64,000 nucleotides of DNA from Anaerolineae bacterium (lineage in GTDB: Bacteria > Chloroflexota > Anaerolineae > Anaerolineales > Anaerolineaceae): positions 62,001 through 126,000 of the forward strand of contig JABLXC010000002.1 in NCBI GenBank assembly GCA_013178185.1. Direction: 5' to 3'. The notes under the pieces were generated by a model that searched no databases, was not told where the DNA came from, and saw only the letters and a list, made by a program, of their open reading frames with translations. Positions 9,104 through 17,729 of this stretch are shown here, piece by piece (position 1 is the first letter of the stretch; each line of letters begins with the position of its first letter). The translations under genes were made by a program, and so were the position numbers.

Positions 9104-10452
9104 TCCACCTCTCCTTGAGGCGAGAAGCTGGCTTTTCTAATCTCAGCAACCCCTCGCAGCACAATCAACCCAACCGAAAAAAGAAAGTAAGCGGAAAGCA
9201 GCGCCGCCTGCACCAGGTACCCCAATGGACGGACGAGGAAAAACATGAGGATCGTTTTAACGGCCCCCACCAGCGCCGTGACCTTGAGTGGGTAGTTTGG
9301 CAGACCAAAAGAGAGCAACAAGGGGCGATTCCAAAAGAAAACGTTGGCGAACCCATACCCAACCATCAGGATCAGGATCGCCGGGTAAGAAGGCAGGTAA
9401 AGGCCATCCTTCAGCAATCCCAGCAGCCACCGGCCGAACAACAGGATCCCCACCGCACACCCCACTGTCCAGACCAGGGAGAGCGCAGATGTTTTACGGA
9501 GGATAGAACGGAGGGGCTTCCATTCGCGCCGAGCAACAGCCCGGCTAATTTCCGGAAAGGTCGTATTGATCAACGGCGAGACCGGCATAACCAGGATGTT
9601 CATAATGCCCAGCGCAAACTTATAATAGCCAGCTTCAACGGTGGACAGAAAGAACCCCACCCAAAGAACCTCGCTATCGCGAATAACCATATTGATGGTG
9701 CCACTGACGTTGGTGGTGAAGGCAAAATAGAGAATATCCCGCCAGTTTGTGATCTGATTGAACGAGCTTTTCCACCATCCCGACCCTAATACCAGCGGCA
9801 TCCGGCGGTATGCTAGTGCCGCCATGCCCACACCATATAACAGCTTGCCCGCCAGATAGGCGAGCAAAACATCCAGCAGACCGCCGCCGAGAAGGTATGC
9901 GCCCAGGATCCATCCGGCGGTTAACAGGCTTTGGGCAAGGTTCAAAGCCGCCTGTCCGCGATACTTACCGGCAAGCTGCAGAACCGCCGTAGAAGTTTCA
10001 AACACCAGGTTTGCAAGCAGAGCCAGGCCATAAAAGACGATTAACCGGCCGGCAGCCGGGTCTTTGATGATGTACTGGGCGGCAAACGGCGCTAACACAA
10101 ACAGAATCAAATACGCGACGATGGAGGTCAACGCCTCGGCCAGCAGCGCCGCCTTGATGACGGCAGCAGCTTTTTCTTTTTCACCCAAAGCCAGATGTTG
10201 TCCGGCAAATTTGATTACGACTTCGCCCATCCGAAAAGAAAGCAGCCGATTCACGCTGGAGGCAAACAACACCACCATTCCCAAAGCGCCATAAGCCGCC
10301 GGTTCCAAAAGCAAAGCAGCCAGGATCCCCTGCACGGAAGTCAATCCCATGCTGATGGTGTTGCTGCTTAAGAGATAACCGCTGTTGCGAATGACCCCCC
10401 GCAACACGCGATCTTCACGCCAGGTACGCGTCCAACGCGCGAGCATGCTCAT
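9100..10452 (-). CDS. Wzx-type oligosaccharide flippase (MATE/MOP superfamily)
   Basis: 450 residues with about 12 to 14 hydrophobic helices. N-terminal features are typical of polysaccharide biosynthesis flippases: YLLSSNTISMGLTSVQGIL, then AYGALGMVVLFASSVNRLL. It would move undecaprenyl-linked oligosaccharide across the membrane. I place the start at ATG 10452 (MSMLARW), which overlaps the upstream epimerase stop by ATGA. The longer GTG start at 10476 would overlap by 28 bases. Confidence 0.85.
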   Translation of the reverse strand: MSMLARWTRTWREDRVLRGVIRNSGYLLSSNTISMGLTSVQGILAALLLEPAAYGALGMVVLFASSVNRLLSFRMGEVVIKFAGQHLALGEKEKAAAVIKAALLAEALTSIVAYLILFVLAPFAAQYIIKDPAAGRLIVFYGLALLANLVFETSTAVLQLAGKYRGQAALNLAQSLLTAGWILGAYLLGGGLLDVLLAYLAGKLLYGVGMAALAYRRMPLVLGSGWWKSSFNQITNWRDILYFAFTTNVSGTINMVIRDSEVLWVGFFLSTVEAGYYKFALGIMNILVMPVSPLINTTFPEISRAVARREWKPLRSILRKTSALSLVWTVGCAVGILLFGRWLLGLLKDGLYLPSYPAILILMVGYGFANVFFWNRPLLLSFGLPNYPLKVTALVGAVKTILMFFLVRPLGYLVQAALLSAYFLFSVGLIVLRGVAEIRKASFSPQGEVE

Positions 10453-11426
10453 GGAGTTTCGATCTGGCTTGCCCACTCCCTTTCTGAGAGGTACCAGTCA
10501 ACCAGGTTTCGAATGCCCTTCATCAGGCCAACCTGCGGCTCCCATCCCAGCAAGCGGCGCGCCTTCGAGACATCCGCCCAGTTTGCCATCATATCGGCTT
10601 TATGAAAAGGATGGTTTTCGATCCTGGCCTTCTTGCCGATGAACTCTTCCAACATGACGATCATTTCGTTGATGGTAATAGTCTCGTGCCCGCCCAGATT
10701 GATAATCTCGTAACCGAGGGGTTTCAAGCCCAGGATGGTGCCGCGTGCGATGTCATCCACATACGTAAAGCCTCGCGATTGTTCGCCATTGCCGTTGAGA
10801 TGAACCGTCCTTCCCTCGGCAATCCATTGGGCAAAGCGAAACATGACCATATCCGGCCGACCGGCAGGCCCATAGACGGTGAAGTAACGAAAGACAGTCA
10901 CATCAATGCCATGCAAATAATGATAAGAATGGCTCAATACCTCTGCGCCTTTTTTGCTGGCGGCGTATGGCTGCAGCGGGCGGCTGCTATCCGCCTCTTC
11001 AGGGGTGGGGAGGGGAGCATTGGCGCCATAGATGCTGGAAGTCGAGGCCAGGATAAACTTATTAACCCCATAGCGATGGCTGCACTCCAAAAGGTTTAAA
11101 GTTCCGGTGGTGTTGGTATTGACAAAGATCCAGGGGTTTTCCACGCTGGCGCGCACCCCAGCGCGCGCCGCAAGGTTGATAATGCCATCAAACCGGCCGC
11201 TCTCTTTAAATATATTTTCGACGGCCGGAAAATCTACGATGTCTTGCTGATAAAATGTAAAGCCAGGCCGCTTCTTCAGCCGCTCCAGCCGCCAGTTTTT
11301 CAACCGTACATCGTAATAATTGTTGAGGTCGTCCACCCCAACCACTTCATGTCCATCTGCCAACAACAAATCGCTGACGCGCTCACCGATAAAACCGGCT
11401 GCGCCGGTTACAAGATATTTCGCCAT
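10449..11426 (-). CDS. NAD-dependent sugar epimerase, UDP-glucuronate 4-epimerase-like
   Basis: 325 residues, extended SDR family. The Rossmann motif TGAAGFIG is at the N-terminus, with the Ser/Tyr/Lys catalytic set in LASTSSIYG and PYAASKKGAE. LNNYYDVRLKNWRL and AARAGVRASVENPW are features of uronic acid 4-epimerases. It is encoded one base into the stop of the UDP-sugar 6-dehydrogenase (TGATG). The natural reading is that the dehydrogenase makes a UDP-hexuronic acid and this enzyme inverts C4. Whether the sugar is GlcA or GlcNAcA cannot be told from sequence alone. Confidence 0.85.
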   Translation of the reverse strand: MAKYLVTGAAGFIGERVSDLLLADGHEVVGVDDLNNYYDVRLKNWRLERLKKRPGFTFYQQDIVDFPAVENIFKESGRFDGIINLAARAGVRASVENPWIFVNTNTTGTLNLLECSHRYGVNKFILASTSSIYGANAPLPTPEEADSSRPLQPYAASKKGAEVLSHSYHYLHGIDVTVFRYFTVYGPAGRPDMVMFRFAQWIAEGRTVHLNGNGEQSRGFTYVDDIARGTILGLKPLGYEIINLGGHETITINEMIVMLEEFIGKKARIENHPFHKADMMANWADVSKARRLLGWEPQVGLMKGIRNLVDWYLSEREWASQIETP

Positions 11427-12748
11427 CAGAGCCTCACAACTTTCGGATGATCCCGCCCCATATTGCCCAGGGCGTTGCGGGTATCTACAATCAGACTGGC
11501 TGTCTCGAGAATGGCCGGGTAATCATAACTGGAGTGATTGGTGATGACCGCTACGCAATCGGCAGTTTTCACCTGCGCCATCAGATCTTCAACCGACTGC
11601 AGCGTCCAATCATCATGGCTTATGGCCGGGATGTACGGGTCGTGATAAGAAACCTGGGCGCCCTTTTTTCTCAAAAGACCGATCACATCCAGGGCGGGCG
11701 ACTCTCGCAAGTCGTCAATATCCGGTTTGTAAGCCACCCCTAGGACAAGCACCCGACTGCCCTTCAATGGCTTGCCGCGGTCATTCAAGGCGTCCTGGAT
11801 CTTGCCGAGGGCAAACCGAGGCATATTGGTGTTGATTTCAGAGGCCAGCTCGATAAACCGGGCATTGTAATTCAAAGAACGCAGTTTCCAGGAAAGATAA
11901 AGCGGATCGATTGGGATGCAGTGACCGCCCAGGCCGGGACCTGGCGTGAATTTCATGAAGCCGAACGGTTTTGTGGCGGCAGCTTCAATGACCTCCCAGA
12001 CATCAATCCCCAGACGGTCGCACATGATCGCCAGTTCATTCACCAGGCCGATGTTGATCATCCGAAAGGTGTTTTCCAGCAGCTTTGCCATTTCGGCCAC
12101 TTCGGTCGAGGTGACCGGCACAACCGTCTTGAGCGCCTGGCCATACCAGGCAGCCGAAATCTTGGTGCATGCTGACGTAATACCGCCAACGACTTTCGGG
12201 GTGTTATAGGTGGTCCAATCCTTCCGGCCCGGATCCACCCGTTCTGGCGAAAAAGCCAGGAAGAAATCCTTGCCAACCTGCAGCCCGCCCACTTCGCACA
12301 GGCGGGTAAGCACCAGCTCGCGGGTCGTACCCGGATAGGTGCTCGACTCGAGCACGACGACCATGCCCTTATGCAGGTAGGGCGCCAGCGACTCGGTGGC
12401 CGAAACAATGAACGATAAATCAGGATCCCCTGTCTTGCGCAGCGGCGTCGGGACGCAGATGCTCACCGCATCAGCATCCTTCAGTGCGGAGAAATCGGTG
12501 GTTGCAGAAAGCAAGCCACTTTTGACCAGGCGGTCAACTTGTTCGTCCGGGATATCTAACACGTAACTGCGCCCGCTGTTGATTTCATTAACCTTCTCCT
12601 CAACAGGGTCAATCCCCACAACTCGAAAACCCGCTTCGCAAAAAACTGTGGCAAGCGGCAGGCCAACATACCCCAATCCTAATACAACCACTCGGGCTGT
12701 ACGCTGTTCCAGTTTGGTCATTAATTCGGTAAAGGTCGAATTTTCCAT
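11426..12748 (-). CDS. Nucleotide-sugar 6-dehydrogenase, WbpA-like
   Basis: 440 residues, UDP-glucose/GDP-mannose dehydrogenase superfamily. It performs the NAD-dependent four-electron oxidation of a UDP-sugar to a uronic acid. The Rossmann motif VLGLGYVGLPLA is at the start. The catalytic Cys lies in GPGLGGHCIPIDP, with the following YLSWKLR as in WbpA (UDP-GlcNAc 6-dehydrogenase) rather than in Ugd. The C-terminal UDP-binding domain has LGVAYKPDIDDLRESPA. Start at ATG 12748; a second in-frame Met lies nine codons further. It heads the sub-block ending at 2405, after a gap of about 90 bases. Confidence 0.86.
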   Translation of the reverse strand: MENSTFTELMTKLEQRTARVVVLGLGYVGLPLATVFCEAGFRVVGIDPVEEKVNEINSGRSYVLDIPDEQVDRLVKSGLLSATTDFSALKDADAVSICVPTPLRKTGDPDLSFIVSATESLAPYLHKGMVVVLESSTYPGTTRELVLTRLCEVGGLQVGKDFFLAFSPERVDPGRKDWTTYNTPKVVGGITSACTKISAAWYGQALKTVVPVTSTEVAEMAKLLENTFRMINIGLVNELAIMCDRLGIDVWEVIEAAATKPFGFMKFTPGPGLGGHCIPIDPLYLSWKLRSLNYNARFIELASEINTNMPRFALGKIQDALNDRGKPLKGSRVLVLGVAYKPDIDDLRESPALDVIGLLRKKGAQVSYHDPYIPAISHDDWTLQSVEDLMAQVKTADCVAVITNHSSYDYPAILETASLIVDTRNALGNMGRDHPKVVRL

Positions 12749-12779
12749 AGATCGGTGATACCCCTTCGGAATCGGATCG

Positions 12780-12798
12780 TAACGCCAGAAACGTTACT
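12780..12798. other. Short inverted repeat upstream of the UDP-sugar dehydrogenase
   Basis: GTAACG and CGTTAC flank a 7-base loop, giving a 6-bp perfect hairpin in the only sizeable gap between the 885-residue membrane protein gene and the dehydrogenase gene. There is no run of T on either side, so it is not a clear terminator. It could be an operator or an attenuation structure. Confidence 0.3.
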
Positions 12799-12839
12799 AT
12801 TTTACCAGAGGGCAAAGGCATATTCTAAATTCATACAGC

Positions 12840-15497
12840 TCAGCGGCAGACCCGGTTATCGTCACAAACCGGCTGTCGCAGCGGGCATTCCAGTGGTGCC
12901 TGTGGGAAGCGGCGATACGCCCATCCGCTGTCAGTCCTTTCTCCCATCCCAATCACCGCTGCGGCATCCACATACTCTCCCTGGCAGCCCAATACCAGAA
13001 CGTCACTGCCGTGCTGAAAGACGGGAGGAGAGCTTTCCAAAGGGAGCAAAACGATCCCACCTCGCGGGCCGATCACTGTAAAGGTCAAGCGGGGAAACTT
13101 CATCGGGCGCAGGTAGGAGTACTGGTCCGGCTCACCTTCTTCAATCTGGTAAAAGCGTGGGTAGAGGGCTTTTCCAGCCAGCAAAACAGCCCGATCATCC
13201 TGTAAAAATCGTTCCAACTCGGCCTGGCTGACCCCCAAAGACTGCAACACTTCTTCCTCTTCCAGCCTGGAAAGCCACTGCTGAGGTGCATCCGGCGAAT
13301 AGCGGAGCGGGATCAAACGCTCAGAAACGGGCAAAGCCAAACCAATTAGAAGAAATACGCCCCCAGCCAGTGCAGCCACCTGCCGCCAGGAATGCTGGCC
13401 GTCAGAGGTCGAAGACGGGACCTCCCCCCAGGGGAATTTCCCGCCAGCCCCTTTCCAAAGCAATCCCAAACCCATCATCCAGCCAAGCGCGTAATACAAC
13501 ACCAGCGCCCAATCCACCGGGACGATATAGCGCCCGCCGGAGGTGCGCGCCAGCGCTGAGGCCAGGTTATAACCCAGGAAAATTAGCAGGGGAAGGAGAC
13601 CGGAGAACCGCCAGCGCTTCCACGCCGCGCCAACACCCAACGAAACCAGCGCCAGGTTGAATAAAAGTGCGGCGATATTTTCGAGTCCAAGCCGGCCATC
13701 CCAGGCAGAGACGGGATAAAGCGAATCCGGGCCGGAAACCACGTGTTGGAGGTCATCCAGGGTCAACTGGGCGGGCAGGATAAAGGTCGAGGCAATCAGG
13801 TTATGAAAGAAATGCGCCGAGACAAACTGGATGATCCCCACTGTGCTCTTTTGGGAACCTGCGCTCTCATCCCCGCCAACCTGGGCAGTCGAAGCGAGCA
13901 GAGACATAGAATCAAGAGAATCCGGCTGGTGGGCAGGGATCAACGTAGGGGTAGGCGAAAAAGCTGGCGTCGCAGATGGCTGCAAAGCTGGCTCATAACG
14001 CTGTTCCCACACCACACCCTTCAACGCCGCGAAGAAATAAAGGGGGCTGCCGGTCGTCTGGATGGTTCGAACAGCCCAGGGAACAATCCCTAGCAAGAAA
14101 ACGATGAGGAAAAGGCCACCCGCCAGCAGCATCTTGCGCCAGCAGCGCCGGTAAACCAGCAGAACCGCCAGCCCAACCCACGGCAACAAAAACCAGGGGT
14201 TATGACGCAGCAGGGTGGAAAGACCTAAAGTCCCGCCAGCCAAGGCAGCAAAGCCAATTTTTTGGCCCCGTCCTTCAAACCAGCGTATCATGAAGAAAGT
14301 GAACAGCGCCAGGAGCAGGGCGGTTGGAACTTCACTGAGGATAAGCTTTGAGTGTGAAACCTGGATGGTCACCGTATGATAAGCGTTGATCTCCTTAAAG
14401 ATCAACAGGGCGGCGGCGGCAAAACCGGCGGCGCGGCTGTGAAGCGTTTTCCCAATTCCATACAAAATCATAGGCAGCGCGGCGAGCAAGGCCGCTTGCC
14501 AGGCCAGCAAGAGGTCATAGCGGTTGCCGCTCAAAAAATTTACAGCCAGAAGCAACAGTGAGTAAAGCGGTTTATCAACGTGAGCGCCGCCGCTGTAGAG
14601 CAGTCCAATGCGGGCCAGTTGGGCGCTCAGGTCGTAAGTTACCGAATCGGAAAAGGGATAGAACTCGTAATTGGGGGGGTAGGGGCCAGGCGCGAAGAAG
14701 TTGCGTTGTATAGGCGACTGCGACCAGATCAACGCCGCGCAACCCCAAACCGCCAGCCAGATTGCTGCCTCGAACCACGCCCCGGAGTTTTTCAAAACGC
14801 CCGCCCCTGAAATCTTCATGCGTAACCAATCCACCAGCCGGCCCAAGCCAACTCCCAGCGCCAGCGCCGCTAACGTCTGCAAACCGAGAAGGGGGACGCC
14901 ATGATCGTTCCAATGGACTTTATCCGGGACAAGACCAACTCCTGTCAGCGCGATCAAAAACCAGGCAAGCAGCGATAGACCCCACACAACCAGCGCAGCG
15001 CCGCCAGACCGGATGATTTGTCCCAGCCAGACCCGCCGGGGGAAATTGCTCCGCTCCAGGTACAGAAAGAAGACAGATTGAATGCCCACCAGCAGCATCC
15101 ACAGGAACAACGGGCGAAGACGCTCGGCATATCCAGCCCAGCCGCCGAAGCGGTAGAGAGGGAGAAAAACCAACACCCAACCGGCGATCAACAACAAAGC
15201 AGCAATCCAAAGAAAACGATCGCCCTTCTCTTGCTGCACCCCCTGCCGAAAAACGTTTACCCACCCTTCGTTGCGACAGAAGCCGGCACATAACCCGACC
15301 AAGGCCAGAAAGAGCAGTAAAAAACCGGCCATGAGGCCCAGGCGCGGCAGCGAGTAGCCAAGAAAGACCACATTCTTAGGATCCGCCGGGATGAGCACTA
15401 AATAGACCAGGCCTGCCAGCGCCTCTAAAGCTGCCAGCGCTGCCCAAAGGATCAGATTGCGCCTGGTTCCAGCGATTGATTGTGATCCGGGCTCCAC
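12840..15497 (-). CDS. Large polytopic membrane protein, GT-C-like
   Basis: 885 residues with well over a dozen hydrophobic helices. A loop near residue 280 reads YPFSDSVTYDLSAQLAR and is followed by DKPLYSLLLLAVNF, a pattern seen in GT39/DUF2029-like membrane glycosyltransferases. A Pro/Thr-rich extracytoplasmic insert lies near residue 515. GTG start at 15497, preceded by AGAGGA at a spacing of 8. It is embedded in the polysaccharide cluster, so a glycosyltransferase, polymerase or ligase role is plausible but unproven. Confidence 0.62.
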   Translation of the reverse strand: MEPGSQSIAGTRRNLILWAALAALEALAGLVYLVLIPADPKNVVFLGYSLPRLGLMAGFLLLFLALVGLCAGFCRNEGWVNVFRQGVQQEKGDRFLWIAALLLIAGWVLVFLPLYRFGGWAGYAERLRPLFLWMLLVGIQSVFFLYLERSNFPRRVWLGQIIRSGGAALVVWGLSLLAWFLIALTGVGLVPDKVHWNDHGVPLLGLQTLAALALGVGLGRLVDWLRMKISGAGVLKNSGAWFEAAIWLAVWGCAALIWSQSPIQRNFFAPGPYPPNYEFYPFSDSVTYDLSAQLARIGLLYSGGAHVDKPLYSLLLLAVNFLSGNRYDLLLAWQAALLAALPMILYGIGKTLHSRAAGFAAAALLIFKEINAYHTVTIQVSHSKLILSEVPTALLLALFTFFMIRWFEGRGQKIGFAALAGGTLGLSTLLRHNPWFLLPWVGLAVLLVYRRCWRKMLLAGGLFLIVFLLGIVPWAVRTIQTTGSPLYFFAALKGVVWEQRYEPALQPSATPAFSPTPTLIPAHQPDSLDSMSLLASTAQVGGDESAGSQKSTVGIIQFVSAHFFHNLIASTFILPAQLTLDDLQHVVSGPDSLYPVSAWDGRLGLENIAALLFNLALVSLGVGAAWKRWRFSGLLPLLIFLGYNLASALARTSGGRYIVPVDWALVLYYALGWMMGLGLLWKGAGGKFPWGEVPSSTSDGQHSWRQVAALAGGVFLLIGLALPVSERLIPLRYSPDAPQQWLSRLEEEEVLQSLGVSQAELERFLQDDRAVLLAGKALYPRFYQIEEGEPDQYSYLRPMKFPRLTFTVIGPRGGIVLLPLESSPPVFQHGSDVLVLGCQGEYVDAAAVIGMGERTDSGWAYRRFPQAPLECPLRQPVCDDNRVCR

Positions 15498-15532
15498 TTT
15501 TGTAATCCTCTTTTATGATTCTACTATGAGAA

Positions 15533-16591
15533 TTATGGCCAGCGCTTTGGGTGGTCCAGGATCACCAGCGCCAACAACCCTGCCATCAGACAACCGCCAA
15601 AAATCAGGTTGGCGCGCAACGCATCCGTCGAGACGGCCACAAAAGCCAGACACTCCAACACCAGACCCGTCAGGTGCATCAACAAGACCGCACGACCCGG
15701 TTCCAGACCCATTGCAACCAGCCGGTGATAGGTGTGATCGCGGCTGGCTTGATAGAACGGTTTTCGCCTCCGCAGGCGAGAAATAAACACCAGACTGGTA
15801 TCAAAGATGGGGACCCCCAAAAGCAAAACCGGCACAAACCACGAGGAGTTTTGCACCTTTTCCAGGGGGGTGTACAGGATGGCGATCGTCGCCAGCAGAA
15901 AACCCAGCGTCTGCGCGCCGGAATCTCCCAGGAAAAGGCGGGCTGGGGAGCGATTGTAGTAATAGAGCGCAAGGCACCCGCCCAAAAACAGCGCGCTGAG
16001 CGCCGAGATGGTCAACTGCTGAGAATCGAAAGTTGCCAGCATAAAAAAGGCAAAAGCCCAACCGCTCAACCCCACCGCCAGACCGTCCATACTATCTACA
16101 AGGTTAAAAGCATTGGTCACACCAACGATCCAGACGACCGTCAGGATGCGATCTAACCAGAAGAAAAACGGGCCGCTTCCCGAAAGAAAAAAGGAAGCGG
16201 TTTCAAAAATCTGGATATAGACGCCCGCCAGGATCAGAATAATTGCCGCGGCGACTTGCCCGGCCAGCTTGAACAAGGGCTTTAAGGAGCGGGCATCATC
16301 GACCAGTCCCAGCGCAAACACCAGCAAAGCTCCCAGCAGCATGACGCTCACTTCGAGCTCGCGCCATAAACTCAGGGCAAAAACCAGAATGGCCATCGCA
16401 AGAGCCAGCGCGACCCCCCCAGCCAGGGGAATGGGAACCTGGTGGAGCTTGTGGGACGCCCGGCCTGGAACATCCATCAGGCCAACGCGGCGAGCAAATC
16501 GGATGGCAAACCAGCTGCTCGCAAAAGTAAGCAACAGCCCCAAGAGGATATTCGCAAACATGTAGGCGGTCGAGGCCACATAAGAGGTCAT
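15533..16591 (-). CDS. Undecaprenyl-phosphate sugar-1-phosphate transferase (WecA/TagO/MraY family)
   Basis: 352 residues with about ten or eleven hydrophobic helices. It would transfer a HexNAc-1-phosphate from UDP-HexNAc to undecaprenyl phosphate, the first step of lipid-linked glycan assembly. The family motifs are present: LGLVDDARSLKPLFKL (the D-D pair), NAFNLVDSMDGLA and FLGDSGAQTLGFLLA, followed by a His-containing loop (YQASRDHTYHRL). The WecA/TagO type is favoured over true MraY because of the glycan-cluster context. ATGA overlap with the upstream GT4. Confidence 0.9.
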   Translation of the reverse strand: MTSYVASTAYMFANILLGLLLTFASSWFAIRFARRVGLMDVPGRASHKLHQVPIPLAGGVALALAMAILVFALSLWRELEVSVMLLGALLVFALGLVDDARSLKPLFKLAGQVAAAIILILAGVYIQIFETASFFLSGSGPFFFWLDRILTVVWIVGVTNAFNLVDSMDGLAVGLSGWAFAFFMLATFDSQQLTISALSALFLGGCLALYYYNRSPARLFLGDSGAQTLGFLLATIAILYTPLEKVQNSSWFVPVLLLGVPIFDTSLVFISRLRRRKPFYQASRDHTYHRLVAMGLEPGRAVLLMHLTGLVLECLAFVAVSTDALRANLIFGGCLMAGLLALVILDHPKRWP

Positions 16592-17718
16592 CCTGCCGCC
16601 TTGTTTTGAAGCAAACGTTCATAGACCGCGATGGTCTCCGAAACCACGCGCTCGGTGGAAAATTCAGCCTCCACAATTTTCCGGCCGCGCCGCCCCATCT
16701 CACGGCGCAAGTAGGCATCCTTGATCAGCTTCCGCAAGGCCTCTGCCAGGGCAGGAGCGTCGCGAGGTGGTACAAGAAAGCCGTTTTCGCCATCGCGCAC
16801 AATCTCACGGCAGCCCGGCACATTGGTGGCCACCAGGGCGCGGCCGCAGGCTGCCGCTTCTGCCAGGACACGCGGCACGCCCTCGCGGTAAGAGGGCAGG
16901 CAAACGATATGTGCCATCGCAAAAACTACTTTGATGTCCTCTTGCCATCCCCACCACTCGACAACCCCCTCTTTTTGCCATTCTCCGAGCTGCACCAGAG
17001 AAACCGCAGCAGGGTTCCCACTATCGGCCACGCCAACCAGCGCAAAACGAGCAGGGATGCCTTCGCTGCGCAAGATATGGGCAGCTTCTACAAATTCCCC
17101 TACCCCCTTATTCCATAAAATCCTGGCCGGTAACACCACCAGGGATGTGCTCGTTTCGGGTTCCGGAAGGGGCGTAAAACGATTCATATCAATGCCCGAG
17201 CCGCGGATTAGCACGGACTGGGCTTCATTAACTAACCCCATTTCCTGGAATAAACGCCGGTCATCGGGGTTCTGAAAGATCACTTGCGTTCCGCGCATGG
17301 CCTTTCGATACATGCCGCTGACAATCAGGCGCAACAATTTTACCGAAAGACCGTTCTCCACAAAGACATGCCCTAACCCTGTAATAGCGTTTACAATGTG
17401 AGGTACACCGGCACGTTTTGCAGCCACGGAACCATACGTCACACACTTCACCGTAAAGTGGTGAACCAGATCGGGTTTTTCCTGGGCGTAAATTCTGGTC
17501 AGCCGTTTTAACACCCCCAATTCAATCAGGGGATTGACGCCCTTGCGAGATAACGGGAAACTGATCCAACGGAAGCCAGCCGCCTGTAACCGTTCTCCGT
17601 ACTCGCCGGGCGGCGACATGAGAACCACTTCATGCCCGCGCTCTCGCATGGCTTGCGCAAGATTCAACCGGAAGTTATAAAGATACCAATCTGTATTCGC
17701 AAAATAGATTATCTTCAC
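16588..17718 (-). CDS. Glycosyltransferase family 4 protein
   Basis: 376 residues from a GTG start at 17718 (VKIIYFANTDWYLYNFRLNL). This is where GT4 homology begins, and it sits 11 bases after the AsnB stop. A longer frame to 17775 would overlap asnB. FRLNLAQAMRERGHEV and KPDLVHHFTVK resemble enzymes that add N-acetylhexosamines to lipid carriers (PglA/WbnH-like). The E-x7-E signature is intact (REGVPRVLAEAAACG). It probably adds the second sugar, right after the WecA-like initiator encoded downstream with an ATGA overlap. Confidence 0.88.
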   Translation of the reverse strand: MKIIYFANTDWYLYNFRLNLAQAMRERGHEVVLMSPPGEYGERLQAAGFRWISFPLSRKGVNPLIELGVLKRLTRIYAQEKPDLVHHFTVKCVTYGSVAAKRAGVPHIVNAITGLGHVFVENGLSVKLLRLIVSGMYRKAMRGTQVIFQNPDDRRLFQEMGLVNEAQSVLIRGSGIDMNRFTPLPEPETSTSLVVLPARILWNKGVGEFVEAAHILRSEGIPARFALVGVADSGNPAAVSLVQLGEWQKEGVVEWWGWQEDIKVVFAMAHIVCLPSYREGVPRVLAEAAACGRALVATNVPGCREIVRDGENGFLVPPRDAPALAEALRKLIKDAYLRREMGRRGRKIVEAEFSTERVVSETIAVYERLLQNKAAG

Positions 17719-17729
17719 AAATGCCCCAA